Shown in pieces: positions 23,863 through 32,551 of a stretch of 64,000 nt of DNA. The stretch's first letter is position 1. Every line of letters starts with the position of its first letter. The stretch comes from JAFEBO01 sp050730655 (GTDB lineage: Bacteria; Planctomycetota; Phycisphaerae; Phycisphaerales; UBA1924), in NCBI GenBank assembly GCA_050730655.1, contig JBOHNL010000004.1, positions 124,001 through 188,000 of the forward strand. The letters are read 5' to 3'. Made by a program: the position numbers and the translations under genes. The notes under the pieces were generated by a model that had not been told where the DNA came from, made no database searches, and saw only the letters and a program-made list of their open reading frames with translations.

Positions 23863-24688
23863 TTGGGAGCGTCAGGAAGAAATCCGTGCCGCGGCCGGGC
23901 TCGCTGTGAACCTCGAGGCGACCTTCGTGTGCTTCGATGATTCGGCGGGCGGTCGGCAACCCGAGGCCCGTCCCGCCCGATTTGGTTGTGAAGTAGGGCC
24001 GGAAGATCTTCGCGATTGTCTCGGCCGACATTCCCGGGCCGGTATCGATCACGTGAATCTGCGCAACCGGCCGCTTTTCGGCATCGATTGCGCGATTCGT
24101 CCGGACCATCAGCTCACGCGGACGCCCCGTTTCGGTCGGCTCCGCCGCCATTGCCTGGGTCGCGTTCAAGAGCAGATTCAGCACCGCCTGCTTGATGTGT
24201 GCGACATCGACCTCGGCGCGAACGGGTTCGGAAGAAAGGTCGCAGCGAAGGCGCACGCCGCTCTTTTCCGCCTGAGGCAGGAAGAAATCAACGAGTTCCT
24301 CAACCGCGATATTGAGATCCGCCGGCTTGCGATCAAGCCGGAGTTCACCCGCAAACTGAAGGAAATCAGTCAAGATGCCGCGAAGCCGTTCAACCTCGCG
24401 TCGGAGTGACTGCACGCGCCGAACAAGCCGGCCCTTCTCATCTTCCGAGATCGCGAGTTCCTCGATGCCTTCACTCAAGAGTTGGGCATTGAGCCCCACG
24501 GTCGAAAGTGGATTCTTGATCTCGTGCGCCAAACCCCCGGTCATCGCGCCAAGTTCCGCCAGGCGCTCGGCGGCCCGTGCGCGCCGTTCCGCCGATCGGA
24601 TCCGCGCAGACTGCGTCTTAAAAGCCAAAAGCGACATCACGCCGGCGCCCAGCGCCCCGACAACGAGCCCGATCAGGAGGTAGAGCAT
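23834..24688 (-). CDS. Membrane-anchored sensor histidine kinase
   Basis: About 284 residues. One N-terminal membrane segment (LYLLIGLVVGALGAGVMSLL) is followed by a short coiled coil and the HisKA domain with H-box LAHEIKNPLSTVG. The ATPase domain has N-box LLLNATQAM, G1 box VIDTGPGMS, F-box FRPYFTTKSGGTGLGLPTAR and a G2 glycine run. There is no sensory domain outside the membrane anchor, so the input may come from a partner protein or the membrane. No response regulator lies beside it. The ATG at 24688 is used; an in-frame GTG at 24697 would add three residues. Tail-to-tail overlap with kynU. Confidence 0.88.
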   Translation of the reverse strand: MLYLLIGLVVGALGAGVMSLLAFKTQSARIRSAERRARAAERLAELGAMTGGLAHEIKNPLSTVGLNAQLLSEGIEELAISEDEKGRLVRRVQSLRREVERLRGILTDFLQFAGELRLDRKPADLNIAVEELVDFFLPQAEKSGVRLRCDLSSEPVRAEVDVAHIKQAVLNLLLNATQAMAAEPTETGRPRELMVRTNRAIDAEKRPVAQIHVIDTGPGMSAETIAKIFRPYFTTKSGGTGLGLPTARRIIEAHEGRLEVHSEPGRGTDFFLTLPINGSQAPAR

Positions 24689-24718
24689 CCCGGACACGCT
24701 TCGAGTTTAGTGAAGGCG

Positions 24719-25018
24719 TTAGCGACGAGGAGATCGCGTATATCCGCGACGCGGCACTACAACCTCGACGCTGTCGGGCGCACGCATCACCTTCGTCGCT
24801 TTCCAGCCTTTGTCGGTCTTCGTCGCGTCGTAAATGACTTGCGAACCGTCTTTCAGAACGCGGAACCCGTCGCCTTGGATCACGCTGTAGTGCGCGAAGA
24901 TGTCCTGACCTTCGGGTCCGACGATAAAGCCGAACCCCTTGCGTGGGTCAAACCACTTCACCAAGCCCTCGACATTGGTCAGTTGGGTTGCGCCTGTGCC
25001 ACCCGTGCCCTCTGTCAT
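24719..25018 (-). CDS. Cold-shock domain protein
   Basis: A 99-residue protein with one cold-shock domain at about 12-80. The RNP1-like motif KGFGFIVG and the RNP2-like motif DIFAHYSVI are present, so it should bind single-stranded RNA or DNA. The C-terminal 20 residues are Arg-rich (VVPRRGYTRSPRR). The ATG at 25018 is supported by GGAAAGGGG just upstream. A longer frame to 25228 begins with sequence that does not look like protein. It lies just upstream of the histidine kinase gene (31 bp) on the same strand, so the two may share a transcript. Confidence 0.88.
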   Translation of the reverse strand: MTEGTGGTGATQLTNVEGLVKWFDPRKGFGFIVGPEGQDIFAHYSVIQGDGFRVLKDGSQVIYDATKTDKGWKATKVMRAPDSVEVVVPRRGYTRSPRR

Positions 25019-25296
25019 CGCCGGCCCCTTTCCTTCTGCGCCCGGACCGAATGGCCGGTTCGCTTCGGATGGCATCGGGGTCAAGTCCCGAAATCCCGAT
25101 CGCTCCAACCCTGCAGCACGGCAAGCCGCCGCGTCCTGCGCAGGCAAGAGCGGAGTGAGTGACCCGTCCGCCAAGGCCAGCTTATCAGACGGTGCGGGCC
25201 TGTCAACCGACGACGAGCGCTTCGCCAATTTGGAAGCGCTCGGAGGCTGGCCTTCGATTTAACTTCCACAAACTTGTGGATTGCCGTTGCGCAAGG

Positions 25297-25325
25297 AAAA
25301 CGCCCCCTTTTGAAGAGGGGGCGTT
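25297..25325 (-). terminator. Rho-independent terminator after pnp
   Basis: On the minus strand a 9-bp perfect stem (AACGCCCCC with GGGGGCGTT) around a 9-nt loop is followed by TTTTCC. It lies about 40 bp after the pnp stop codon. Confidence 0.8.
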
Positions 25326-25363
25326 CGAGTCACGAATGCAGAATGGGGCGGCCCGGCGCCAGA

Positions 25364-27595
25364 TCAGACCGGCTGGGGTGCCGGAGCATCGGCGGCAGGA
25401 GCAGCCGGGGCGTTCTTCTTGGCTTCGTCCATCAGCACGGCCTTGCGGCTGAGCTTGATGCGGCCCTGGTCGTCGACCAGGATGACCTTCACCTTGACCA
25501 TGTCGCCGATCTTGACAACGTCGGTCACGCTCTTGACGTAACCCTCGGCCAATTCGGAGATATGGCACATGCCGTCGGTGCCCGGGGCGAGTTCGACGAA
25601 AGCGCCGAAGTCCTTCACGCTGACGATCTTGCCTGTGTAGATCGCGCCAACCTTGACCTCTTCGCAGAGGGCTTCGATCTCGGTGCGGGCGCCTTCGATC
25701 GACGGGCCATCGTTGCCGGCGAGCTGGACCGTGCCGTCGTCATCGACGTCGATGGTGACGCCGTAGCGATCCTGCAGGCCACGGATCATCTTGCCGCCCG
25801 GGCCGATGAGCTTGCCGATCTTTTCCGGATCGATGTGGAGGGTGATGATGCGCGGCGCGAGCGGGGAAATTTCCGCCCTGGGCTTGGCGATGATGCGTTC
25901 CATGATGTCGATGATCTCGAGCCGGCCCTGCTTGGCCTGCTGGAGGATCTTCTCGATCTGCGAGATCACGAGGCCACGGGCCTTGAGATCGAGCTGGATG
26001 CCGGTGATGCCTTCGCGGGTGCCGCTGACCTTGAAATCCATGTCGCCGAAGAAGTCTTCTTCGCCGATGATGTCGGTGACGAAGAGTTCGTTCTGGTCGT
26101 TGTCATCGCTGAAACGACCGACGCTGATGCCGGCGACGGTGGCCTTGAGGGGCACGCCGGCGTCCATCAGAGCGAGACAGCCGCCACAGACGGAGGCCAT
26201 CGATGACGAGCCGTTCGACTCGGTGATGTCGCTGACGACGCGGATCGTGTATGGGAACTCATCGGGGCCCGGGATGACGCCCATGAGCGAGCGTTCGGCG
26301 AGCGCGCCGTGGCCGATTTCACGCCGACCGGGGGCGCTCAGACGCTTCACTTCGCCCGTCGAGAACGGGGGGAAGTTGTAGTGCAGCATGAACTTCTTGC
26401 TGTACTCGGGGATGAGGCCGTCGACGATCTGTTCGTCCTTGCCGGTGCCGAGCGTGACGCTGATGATGCTCTGCGTTTCGCCACGCTGGAAGAGGGCCGA
26501 ACCGTGCGTGCGCTGGAGAATGCCCACAGCGCCCGTGATCTGGCGCAACTGCGTCGCCTTGCGGCCGTCGGCGCGAATCTGCTCTTCGACGATCAGGCGA
26601 CGCGTGACCTTTTCCTCGAGGCGCTTGAAGGCTTCCTTCGCCATGACCTTGTTTTTGAGGCTTGTCGCGTATTCACCGTAGTTGCCATCAACCTTGAGGG
26701 CGAAGTTCTTGTCGAGCGTGTTCTTGCGGAGTTCATCGACCTTTGCGTTGCGCTCGGCCTTGGAGTTGATCTTGCGAGCAGCGGTCATTTCCTTCTCGGC
26801 GATCGATCGCACCTTGTCGGTGATCTCGGGGGTCGGGAGGATCGACTCGCCCGCGCGCTTCGGCTTGCCGACCTTTGCGGCCAGGTCGTTGATCAGACCG
26901 AGCAGCTCATTGATCTGGCCCTGACCGAATCGGATCGACTCGATCATGCTCGACTCATCGACTTCGGCGGCGCCGACTTCGATCATGTTCAGGCCGTCCT
27001 TGTGGCCCGAGAGGACCAGATCAAGATCGGAGTAATCGAGCTGGCTGACGGTGGGGTTGATGACGAACTGCGGGCCGTTGTCGGTGTGGATGCGTCCGAC
27101 GCGAACGGTCGCGATCGGGCCTTCGAACGGGATGTCGCTGATCGCGAGCGCGGCGCTCGAAGCGATACCGGCCACCACGTCGGCGTCGTTCTCGGTGTCG
27201 TGGCTGAGCACCATGCACTGGATGAGCACTTCGTCGACGAAGCCGTCCGGGAAGAGCGGGCGGATCGGGCGATCGATCATGCGCATCGTGAGAATTTCCT
27301 TCTCAGAGGGCGGACCTTCGCGCTTCTTGAAGCCGCCCGGGAACTTGCCGGCGGCAGGGGTCTTCTCGCGGTAGTCAACGGTGAGCGGGAAGAAGTCGAT
27401 ACCCTCGCGCGGGTTGGCGCGAACGACTGCGGCGAGCACTGTTGTGCCGCCGAAGGTCGCGATGACCGTACCGCCGGCGAGCTTGCCGACGACGCCGGTT
27501 TCGAGTGTGAAGACGCGGCCGCCGATTTCCTTGCGGACGACAACAGCGCCCGGCAGATCAGCAAGACCTGTAGAAGCGTGAGAGACCTGAGACAT
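25364..27595 (-). CDS. pnp: Polyribonucleotide nucleotidyltransferase (PNPase)
   Basis: A 743-residue phosphorolytic 3'-5' exoribonuclease of the RNA degradosome type. Order of domains: RNase PH 1 (about 20-240), the helical PNPase linker (about 250-330), RNase PH 2 with LMGVIPGPDEFPYTIRVVSD (about 345-570), a KH domain with GKLIGPGGKMIRGLQ and an S1 domain with FGAFVELAPGTDGMCHISEL near the end. The C-terminus ends in an Ala/Pro-rich tail. The ATG at 27595 has GAAGGAAAG upstream. Gene order rpsO-pnp on one strand is widespread, as here. A terminator follows the gene, and rpsO has its own terminator, so the two need not share one transcript. Confidence 0.97.
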   Translation of the reverse strand: MSQVSHASTGLADLPGAVVVRKEIGGRVFTLETGVVGKLAGGTVIATFGGTTVLAAVVRANPREGIDFFPLTVDYREKTPAAGKFPGGFKKREGPPSEKEILTMRMIDRPIRPLFPDGFVDEVLIQCMVLSHDTENDADVVAGIASSAALAISDIPFEGPIATVRVGRIHTDNGPQFVINPTVSQLDYSDLDLVLSGHKDGLNMIEVGAAEVDESSMIESIRFGQGQINELLGLINDLAAKVGKPKRAGESILPTPEITDKVRSIAEKEMTAARKINSKAERNAKVDELRKNTLDKNFALKVDGNYGEYATSLKNKVMAKEAFKRLEEKVTRRLIVEEQIRADGRKATQLRQITGAVGILQRTHGSALFQRGETQSIISVTLGTGKDEQIVDGLIPEYSKKFMLHYNFPPFSTGEVKRLSAPGRREIGHGALAERSLMGVIPGPDEFPYTIRVVSDITESNGSSSMASVCGGCLALMDAGVPLKATVAGISVGRFSDDNDQNELFVTDIIGEEDFFGDMDFKVSGTREGITGIQLDLKARGLVISQIEKILQQAKQGRLEIIDIMERIIAKPRAEISPLAPRIITLHIDPEKIGKLIGPGGKMIRGLQDRYGVTIDVDDDGTVQLAGNDGPSIEGARTEIEALCEEVKVGAIYTGKIVSVKDFGAFVELAPGTDGMCHISELAEGYVKSVTDVVKIGDMVKVKVILVDDQGRIKLSRKAVLMDEAKKNAPAAPAADAPAPQPV

Positions 27596-27804
27596 GATTT
27601 TCTTTCCTTCTTCTGCGGACCGACAACGCTCACACTTCCGACCATGCATTTGCCATGCATTGGCGAGAAGCCGAGTGAACGCACGACCCTGGGCTGATAT
27701 GCCCCCCGGTCTCTTCGTTGAGAGGCAGAAGGCAAAGGGCAGACTGGGAAAACCCGAGCTGCCGATTGCCCACTGCCGCGTCCGAGAGAGGCCGAAGGGG
27801 CTTG

Positions 27805-27844
27805 AAAACGAAAACGGCCCGGTGTTTTTCCAAACACCGGGCCG
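27805..27844 (-). terminator. Rho-independent terminator after rpsO
   Basis: On the minus strand CGGCCCGGTGTTT and AAACACCGGGCCG form a 13-bp perfect stem with a 4-nt loop, followed by TTTTCGTTTTC. It begins within 7 bp of the rpsO stop and sits between rpsO and pnp. Confidence 0.9.
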
Positions 27845-27850
27845 AGTGAA

Positions 27851-28120
27851 TTACTTTCGGAGGCCCAATCGCGCAATCAGCTTCTGATATTCCTCAGGCT
27901 GAGTCGAGGCGAGGTAGCGCAGGAGCCGGTTACGCCGGCCGACCATGAGCACCAGGCCGCGGCGGCTGTGATGATCCTTGTCGTGCCCCTTGAGGTGGTC
28001 CGACACTTCCTTGATCTTCTCAGTCAGCATCGCGATCTGGACTTGGGGCGAGCCCGTGTCCTTCTCGTGCGTCTTGTAGTCAGAAACGATTTTCTTGCGG
28101 CGTTCAGCGACCAGTGCCAT
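27851..28120 (-). CDS. rpsO: 30S ribosomal protein S15
   Basis: An 89-residue protein, the usual length of S15, which binds the central domain of 16S rRNA early in 30S assembly. The signature TGSPQVQIAMLTEKI and the block LKGHDKDHHSRRGLVLMVGRRNRLL-like region (about residues 43-67) are intact. The ATG at 28120 is preceded by GGAAAGAAAAGA-type purines. It ends next to a strong terminator and lies directly upstream of pnp, a common arrangement. In other bacteria S15 represses its own translation by binding its leader; no such leader fold was worked out here. Confidence 0.97.
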   Translation of the reverse strand: MALVAERRKKIVSDYKTHEKDTGSPQVQIAMLTEKIKEVSDHLKGHDKDHHSRRGLVLMVGRRNRLLRYLASTQPEEYQKLIARLGLRK

Positions 28121-28335
28121 GAGTTCTTTTCTTTCCTTCGTTCACAGTTCTTTCGGGTGCCAATCCTAGGCCGGAAGGGGGAATGGATCAAAGGCCTGGA
28201 AGGGGTAAAAACGGGTTCCGAACAGAGACCCGAAGCAGTTTACAAGATTTGTACCGGAGCATTCGGGGCCGCGGGAGAGCCAATCTTTACAGGCGACAGC
28301 CGCAAGGTGGCTTCCGCGGCGGGTACATTTCGGAC

Positions 28336-29667
28336 ATGACTACTGCCTCCGCCAATCCGGTTTCCCCCGCTTCCGGTTCCGCGTCCACCCCCAAGGCTGC
28401 AGGCCTTTCGATTTCCAGGCGTGTCGCGGAGATGAAACCCTCGGTCACGGTTGCGTTTATGAACCGGGCCAAGAACATGAAGGCTCAGGGCCTCGACGTT
28501 CTCGGCTTCGCGGCGGGCGAGCCGGATTTCGATACGCCCAAGGTGGTGAAAGACGCGGCGATCGAGGCGCTCAATGCGGGCATGACCAAATACATGCCGA
28601 CTTTGGGCGACCCCGAGACGCGGAAAGTGCTCGCGGAGAAGTTGGTCAGAGAAAACGGAATCCCGACGACGGCCGATCACATCGCGATCAGCGCGGGTGG
28701 CAAGCACTCGCTGTATGTCGCGTGTCAGTGCCTGTTTGATTTTCCTGCGCATGGCGAAGCGCCGCAGGAAGGCATTTTGCCCGTCCCGGCTTGGGTGAGC
28801 TACGCGCCGATCATCGAGATCGCCGGCGGCAAGGTCGTTGAGATTCAGACCGACGCTGCGAGCGACTTCAAGATCACACCGGAGCAACTCAAGAACGCGA
28901 TCACGCCTCGCACGCGTGCGTTCTTTATTAACTCGCCCAGCAATCCGTGCGGCACGATGTACACGCCTGCGGAGTTGAAGGCGCTTGCGCAAGTGATCGC
29001 AGAAGCTGCGAAGACAACCGCGCCGAATCTGGTTGTTGTTTCGGACGAGCTTTACGAGAAGATCGTGTACGGCGGCATCGAGCACTTCTCGATCGGCAGC
29101 GTGCCGGAGATCGCGGAGCGCACGCTCACGATTAATGGATTGTCGAAGGCGTACGCGATGACGGGTTGGCGCATCGGCTACTCGGCCGGCAGCGGCGCAT
29201 TCGGTAAGAAGCTGATCGATGCGATGGGCGTGCTGCAGGGTCAGATGACGACGAACATCACGAGCTTTACGTATCCGGCGATTCGCACGGCAATCACCAA
29301 GACGGCGGCGGATGTGGAGAAGATGCGTCAGGCATTTGCGGAGCGTGCGAGCGCGATTCATGCCCGTCTTGCGAAAGTTCCGGGTATCGAGTGCCCGAAG
29401 CCGACGGGCGCCTTCTACGCATTCCCGGATGTGTCGGCGCACTTTGGAAAGACAACTCCTGGCGGCAACGGGACCGCGGGCCGCAAGATCAACAACGCGA
29501 TGGATTTCTGCGAGGCGCTGCTTGCCGAGCAGTATGTCGCATTCGTGCCGGGCGAAGATTTCGGAGGCTGCGGCAAGAACTGCGCGCGCATCTCGTTCGC
29601 GTGCTCGGTCGATCAGATCAACAAAGGCATCGATCGGCTCGAGAAGTTCATCGCGGGTTTGAAATAA
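28336..29667 (+). CDS. aspC: Class I/II aspartate aminotransferase
   Basis: A 443-residue PLP enzyme that exchanges amino groups between aspartate and 2-oxoglutarate or a similar pair. The Schiff-base lysine is Lys271 in TINGLSKAYAMTGWRIGY. Other family residues lie in NSPSNPCGTMY (substrate-side Asn and PLP contacts) and in VVVSDELYEKIVYGG. The C-terminal arginine that binds the substrate carboxylate is in CARISFA. The first 30 residues are Ala/Pro/Ser-rich and unlike the family core, which begins near LSISRRVAEMKPS. The ATG at 28336 is the first one compatible with that and lacks a clear ribosome-binding site. The enzyme belongs to the subgroup that also includes some arogenate or prephenate transaminases. 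Confidence 0.88.
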   Translation: MTTASANPVSPASGSASTPKAAGLSISRRVAEMKPSVTVAFMNRAKNMKAQGLDVLGFAAGEPDFDTPKVVKDAAIEALNAGMTKYMPTLGDPETRKVLAEKLVRENGIPTTADHIAISAGGKHSLYVACQCLFDFPAHGEAPQEGILPVPAWVSYAPIIEIAGGKVVEIQTDAASDFKITPEQLKNAITPRTRAFFINSPSNPCGTMYTPAELKALAQVIAEAAKTTAPNLVVVSDELYEKIVYGGIEHFSIGSVPEIAERTLTINGLSKAYAMTGWRIGYSAGSGAFGKKLIDAMGVLQGQMTTNITSFTYPAIRTAITKTAADVEKMRQAFAERASAIHARLAKVPGIECPKPTGAFYAFPDVSAHFGKTTPGGNGTAGRKINNAMDFCEALLAEQYVAFVPGEDFGGCGKNCARISFACSVDQINKGIDRLEKFIAGLK

Positions 29668-30049
29668 CGCGAGACGGTTGTGTCAGCGGCACAGCAGTTG
29701 AGATTCCGAAATCATCGCGGCATTTCGAATCGCGCGTGTTCGTATTGACCGGGGCGAGTGCTGTTACCGAACCGCGCGCATTGGCATCGAGTCGCGTGCG
29801 TGCCCGTACGCAGGTCTTCACGCCGGTTCAGCGAACTCAAGAAAAGCGTGGAACATGCCTTTGCGCAATCTTCATAATTTCTTGAATGGTTGAAACCGCT
29901 TTCACCTTGCCGCGAATCGAGATTTGACCGTCTCGCTGGGGTGCGTTGGGCGATCTTTCAACTTGGTGCTTTCAAAAATGCCCGTTCCGGGGCAGCGCAT
30001 TTGCGTTTCGGTCTTTTTATTTTTGGAGGTTCGGCTCAGGAGGTGTCCA

Positions 30050-30217
30050 GTGTCTCGTTGCCTCACGTCTCAATCGGCACATTGGCAGTCGGCGCGCTTC
30101 GGCGGCACGACGGTCCGGACGGCTCTCGTGATCGAGAACTCTTTTTCTCTCACGACGACGGTCTGTACGCCGGTTACGACGTCGGACATCGTCGCAGGGG
30201 GCATTGTTCTTCGCTGA
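30050..30217 (+). CDS. Possible small protein (55 aa)
   Basis: A GTG at 30050 is preceded by AGGAGG with 6-nt spacing, one of the best ribosome-binding sites in the window. The product would be 55 residues, mostly Thr/Ser/Val (TTVRTALVIENSFSLTTTVC). It has no signal peptide, membrane segment or domain that I recognise. A terminator lies 200 bp downstream on the same strand. The composition does not strongly support coding, so the ribosome-binding site match may be chance. Confidence 0.22.
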   Translation: MSRCLTSQSAHWQSARFGGTTVRTALVIENSFSLTTTVCTPVTTSDIVAGGIVLR

Positions 30218-30415
30218 TGCCGGGTCGATGATCGCCGACGACTGAATTCTCGCGACCGATCGCGTTCCAACACAATTTTCTACAGCTTGTACTTCACCGC
30301 GCCGCGGGCGCGCTGCGTTGTCGCGCGTTCACACTTTCAACCGGCGGCATCGTTTTCATTCGAAACGAGGTTTCTCCGCGCGATCGCGTCTTCAACAAGT
30401 TCTCGTTCTTCAGCG

Positions 30416-30449
30416 CCGCCCTTTCCTCGTTGGATTGGGCGGTGTTTTT
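30416..30449 (+). terminator. Rho-independent terminator before scpA
   Basis: CCGCCC (30416-30421) and GGGCGG (30437-30442) pair, with a 2x2 TT/TT internal loop, a further 3-bp TCC/GGA stem and a 5-nt loop. TGTTTTTATC follows on the plus strand. On the minus strand there is no T run, so it should not serve scpA. Confidence 0.65.
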
Positions 30450-30457
30450 ATCTGAAC

Positions 30458-31309
30458 TTACTGAGCAGTGGCCGCGGCCGGATCCGTCGGTGCCTCATCG
30501 GGATCGCGCAGCACCAGCGTGATCTCCGACGACTGCTTGTCCTGCTCCACCCCCACCACCCGCCTGCGCACGAGATCGAGCACGGCGAGGAAGAGGCCGA
30601 TCATTTCGCTTCGCGTGCGGTTGGTGAGAAGCGTGCGGAATGTGAGCTTTGGACGAGCGTCGCCCAGTGCGCCGAGCGACTCGCCTTTGATGCGATCGAC
30701 AATGTCCGCAGCGTGCAATTCGATCGGCGTGTCGTCGTACACGACCTGGTGATCGCCGAGGCGATCAAAGTTCACGGTTGCGACGATTCGTTTGAACGCT
30801 TCGAGCAGGTCGGTGAGTTCGAGATCCTCGACATCGAGTGCTGCAACTTCTTCGCGGACGGCGTCCGCATCGACCGTTGGCGTCAACTCGTCGGCGCCTC
30901 CAACCGGAAACCGCGCCTGCCACTGCTTGCCACGAAGCTCGAGCGCATCCGCCGCATCGCGATATTGCTTGTACGCGAGCAACTGGCGCACGAGATCGGC
31001 TCGCGGATCGGTTGCATCGGTACCAGAGTCATCCGAAGCGACGACCGCGTTCGGATCATTGCTGCGAGCGAGCCAGCGGCTCTTGATTTCCATGAGCGAT
31101 GCGGCCATCACTAGGAACTCGCCGGCGACTTCGATATCAACAGGCGTGCCGTCTTTATCGAGATCGCGAAGGAACGCGATGTACTGATCCGCGATCGGCG
31201 CGATCGGGATGTCGGTGACATCGACCTCGTTCTTGCGGATCAGAAAGAGCAGAAGGTCGAGGGGGCCTTCAAACGATTCCAGGCGTACTCGATAGTCTTC
31301 GGTGAGCAT
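30458..31309 (-). CDS. scpA: Segregation and condensation protein A
   Basis: A 283-residue kleisin that bridges the SMC ATPase heads in the bacterial condensin complex. The N-terminal motif YRVRLESFEGPLDLLLFLIR is diagnostic, followed by DVTDIPIAPIADQYIAFL and the EFLVMAASLMEIKSRWL helix. The C-terminal winged helix is represented by LTFRTLLTNRTRSEMIGLFL. The ATG at 31309 has GGAGG 5 nt upstream, and the frame beyond it towards 31402 does not look like protein. scpB, often adjacent, is not in the window. Confidence 0.95.
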   Translation of the reverse strand: MLTEDYRVRLESFEGPLDLLLFLIRKNEVDVTDIPIAPIADQYIAFLRDLDKDGTPVDIEVAGEFLVMAASLMEIKSRWLARSNDPNAVVASDDSGTDATDPRADLVRQLLAYKQYRDAADALELRGKQWQARFPVGGADELTPTVDADAVREEVAALDVEDLELTDLLEAFKRIVATVNFDRLGDHQVVYDDTPIELHAADIVDRIKGESLGALGDARPKLTFRTLLTNRTRSEMIGLFLAVLDLVRRRVVGVEQDKQSSEITLVLRDPDEAPTDPAAATAQ

Positions 31310-31462
31310 CCGTGCCTCCGGCCATGCAGAAATCGCGAAAATCAGCGGCTCCGCCGCGGAAAGCGATTGGCTTCTACCAACAGTGTACGCACTTTCGGCC
31401 AAACCCCGAACTACCCTTCAGGGATGCCATCAAAGGCCGCGCCCGGAACCAGGACGGAACGA

Positions 31463-32551
31463 ATGACCGAGCCCAAAGCACCGGCGACGGAGGTGTCTGT
31501 ACGTCCTGCCGCGCGGGGTACGAAAGTCACTCCGGAAGCGCTCCAAGCCGGGAAGCGTCTGCTTCGAGCGGAGGCGACGGCGGTTGCCCGGCTCGCGGAT
31601 TCGCTGGGTGATCCGTTCGAGCGAGCGGTGGAGCTGATCGTCTCCTGTGCCGACGCGGGAGGCACAGTTCTTATTACAGGCCTCGGCAAGTCCGGATTGA
31701 TCGGCGCGAAGATTTCGGCGACGCTTTCGTCGCTTGGTATTCCCTCCCACTGCGTGCATCCGTCTGAGGCAGCACACGGCGACCTTGGGCGATTCCGAAA
31801 GTGCGACACCGTCATCTGCATTTCATTCAGCGGTGAGACTGACGAGGTTGTAAATCTCGCATCGATTCTCAGGCAGGATGGGCTTCCGATCATCAGCATC
31901 ACGGGAACGGCGGGAGCGACCGGAAGTCCCAGCGCGAAGGCATCGAGCCTTGAGCGCCTCGCGACCGTGACGCTCGGACTTGGGCTTGAGCAAGAAGCGG
32001 GCGAACCGGATTTTGCGGCCCCCACTTCATCCACCACGGCGACGTTGGCGCTGGGCGATGCGCTCGCGGTTGTCAGCGCAAAAGTGCGGAACTTCACCGA
32101 CGAAGATTTCAAACGCCGACATCCGGGTGGAACACTCGGCGATTTGCTAAGGCCCGTGACCGAGGTGCTGCGGTTTGTCGCGGGGAAAAATCTCCCTCGC
32201 GTGACGGACGATCGCACGGTCGCCTCGGCGCTCGAAGAGGCTGCAAAGGGTGGCCGTCGCCCGGGCGCGATCCTGCTGAGCGATCCGAAGACCAGCCGCC
32301 TGAGCGGCATCTTTACCGACGGCGATCTTCGCCGCCTGATTCTGCGCGATCCATCAGAGCTTCATCGCCCGATCCGCGACGTCATGACGAAGGACCCGCG
32401 TTGTCTGCCGGAGACGGCTCTGGTTCGCGATGCGGTGCGCATGGTGCGTGAGTTCCGCGCTGACGAAATCCCGGTTGTGAATTCGCTCGGCGAACCGGTC
32501 GGCCTTCTCGACGTGCAGGATCTCGTCGCGATGAGGCTGGTGCAGGATTGA
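31463..32551 (+). CDS. kdsD: Arabinose-5-phosphate isomerase (KdsD/KpsF)
   Basis: A 362-residue enzyme that converts ribulose 5-phosphate to arabinose 5-phosphate, the first dedicated step to Kdo in lipopolysaccharide. The SIS domain (about 55-215) has ITGLGKSGLIGAKIS, the catalytic-type HPSEAAHGDLG and SFSGETDE; the RRHPGGTLGD motif closes it. Two CBS motifs follow to the end (GIFTDGDLRRLILRD and FRADEIPVVNSLGEPVGLLD). The ATG at 31463 is preceded by AGGACGGAAC; upstream in-frame starts at 31367 and 31424 are possible and only add a disordered segment. Its TGA overlaps the TTG of the next gene. Coupling to an LPS transport-like protein supports a Kdo role over the catabolic GutQ role. Confidence 0.92.
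   Translation: MTEPKAPATEVSVRPAARGTKVTPEALQAGKRLLRAEATAVARLADSLGDPFERAVELIVSCADAGGTVLITGLGKSGLIGAKISATLSSLGIPSHCVHPSEAAHGDLGRFRKCDTVICISFSGETDEVVNLASILRQDGLPIISITGTAGATGSPSAKASSLERLATVTLGLGLEQEAGEPDFAAPTSSTTATLALGDALAVVSAKVRNFTDEDFKRRHPGGTLGDLLRPVTEVLRFVAGKNLPRVTDDRTVASALEEAAKGGRRPGAILLSDPKTSRLSGIFTDGDLRRLILRDPSELHRPIRDVMTKDPRCLPETALVRDAVRMVREFRADEIPVVNSLGEPVGLLDVQDLVAMRLVQD

Larger units (their letters stand above)
29668..30457 (+). other. 790-bp gene-poor stretch ending in a plus-strand terminator
   Basis: No conserved gene is recognised between aspC and scpA. Base composition looks less coding-biased than the neighbours, with more T-rich runs. A short reading frame with an ideal ribosome-binding site occurs at 30050-30217, and a rho-independent terminator pointing rightwards ends the stretch (30416-30449). 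This suggests transcription on the plus strand, either a long aspC 3' UTR, a small protein gene or an unknown small RNA. Confidence 0.45.

Noticed and set aside
26309..27697. 462-codon open frame on the plus strand across pnp
   Set aside because: It is antisense to the well-supported pnp gene; its Asp/Arg/His/Leu-rich product is what high-GC codon bias produces on the opposite strand.
29890..30231. 113-codon frame in the gene-poor stretch
   Set aside because: Its start has no ribosome-binding site and its composition is random-like; only the internal 55-codon frame has some support.
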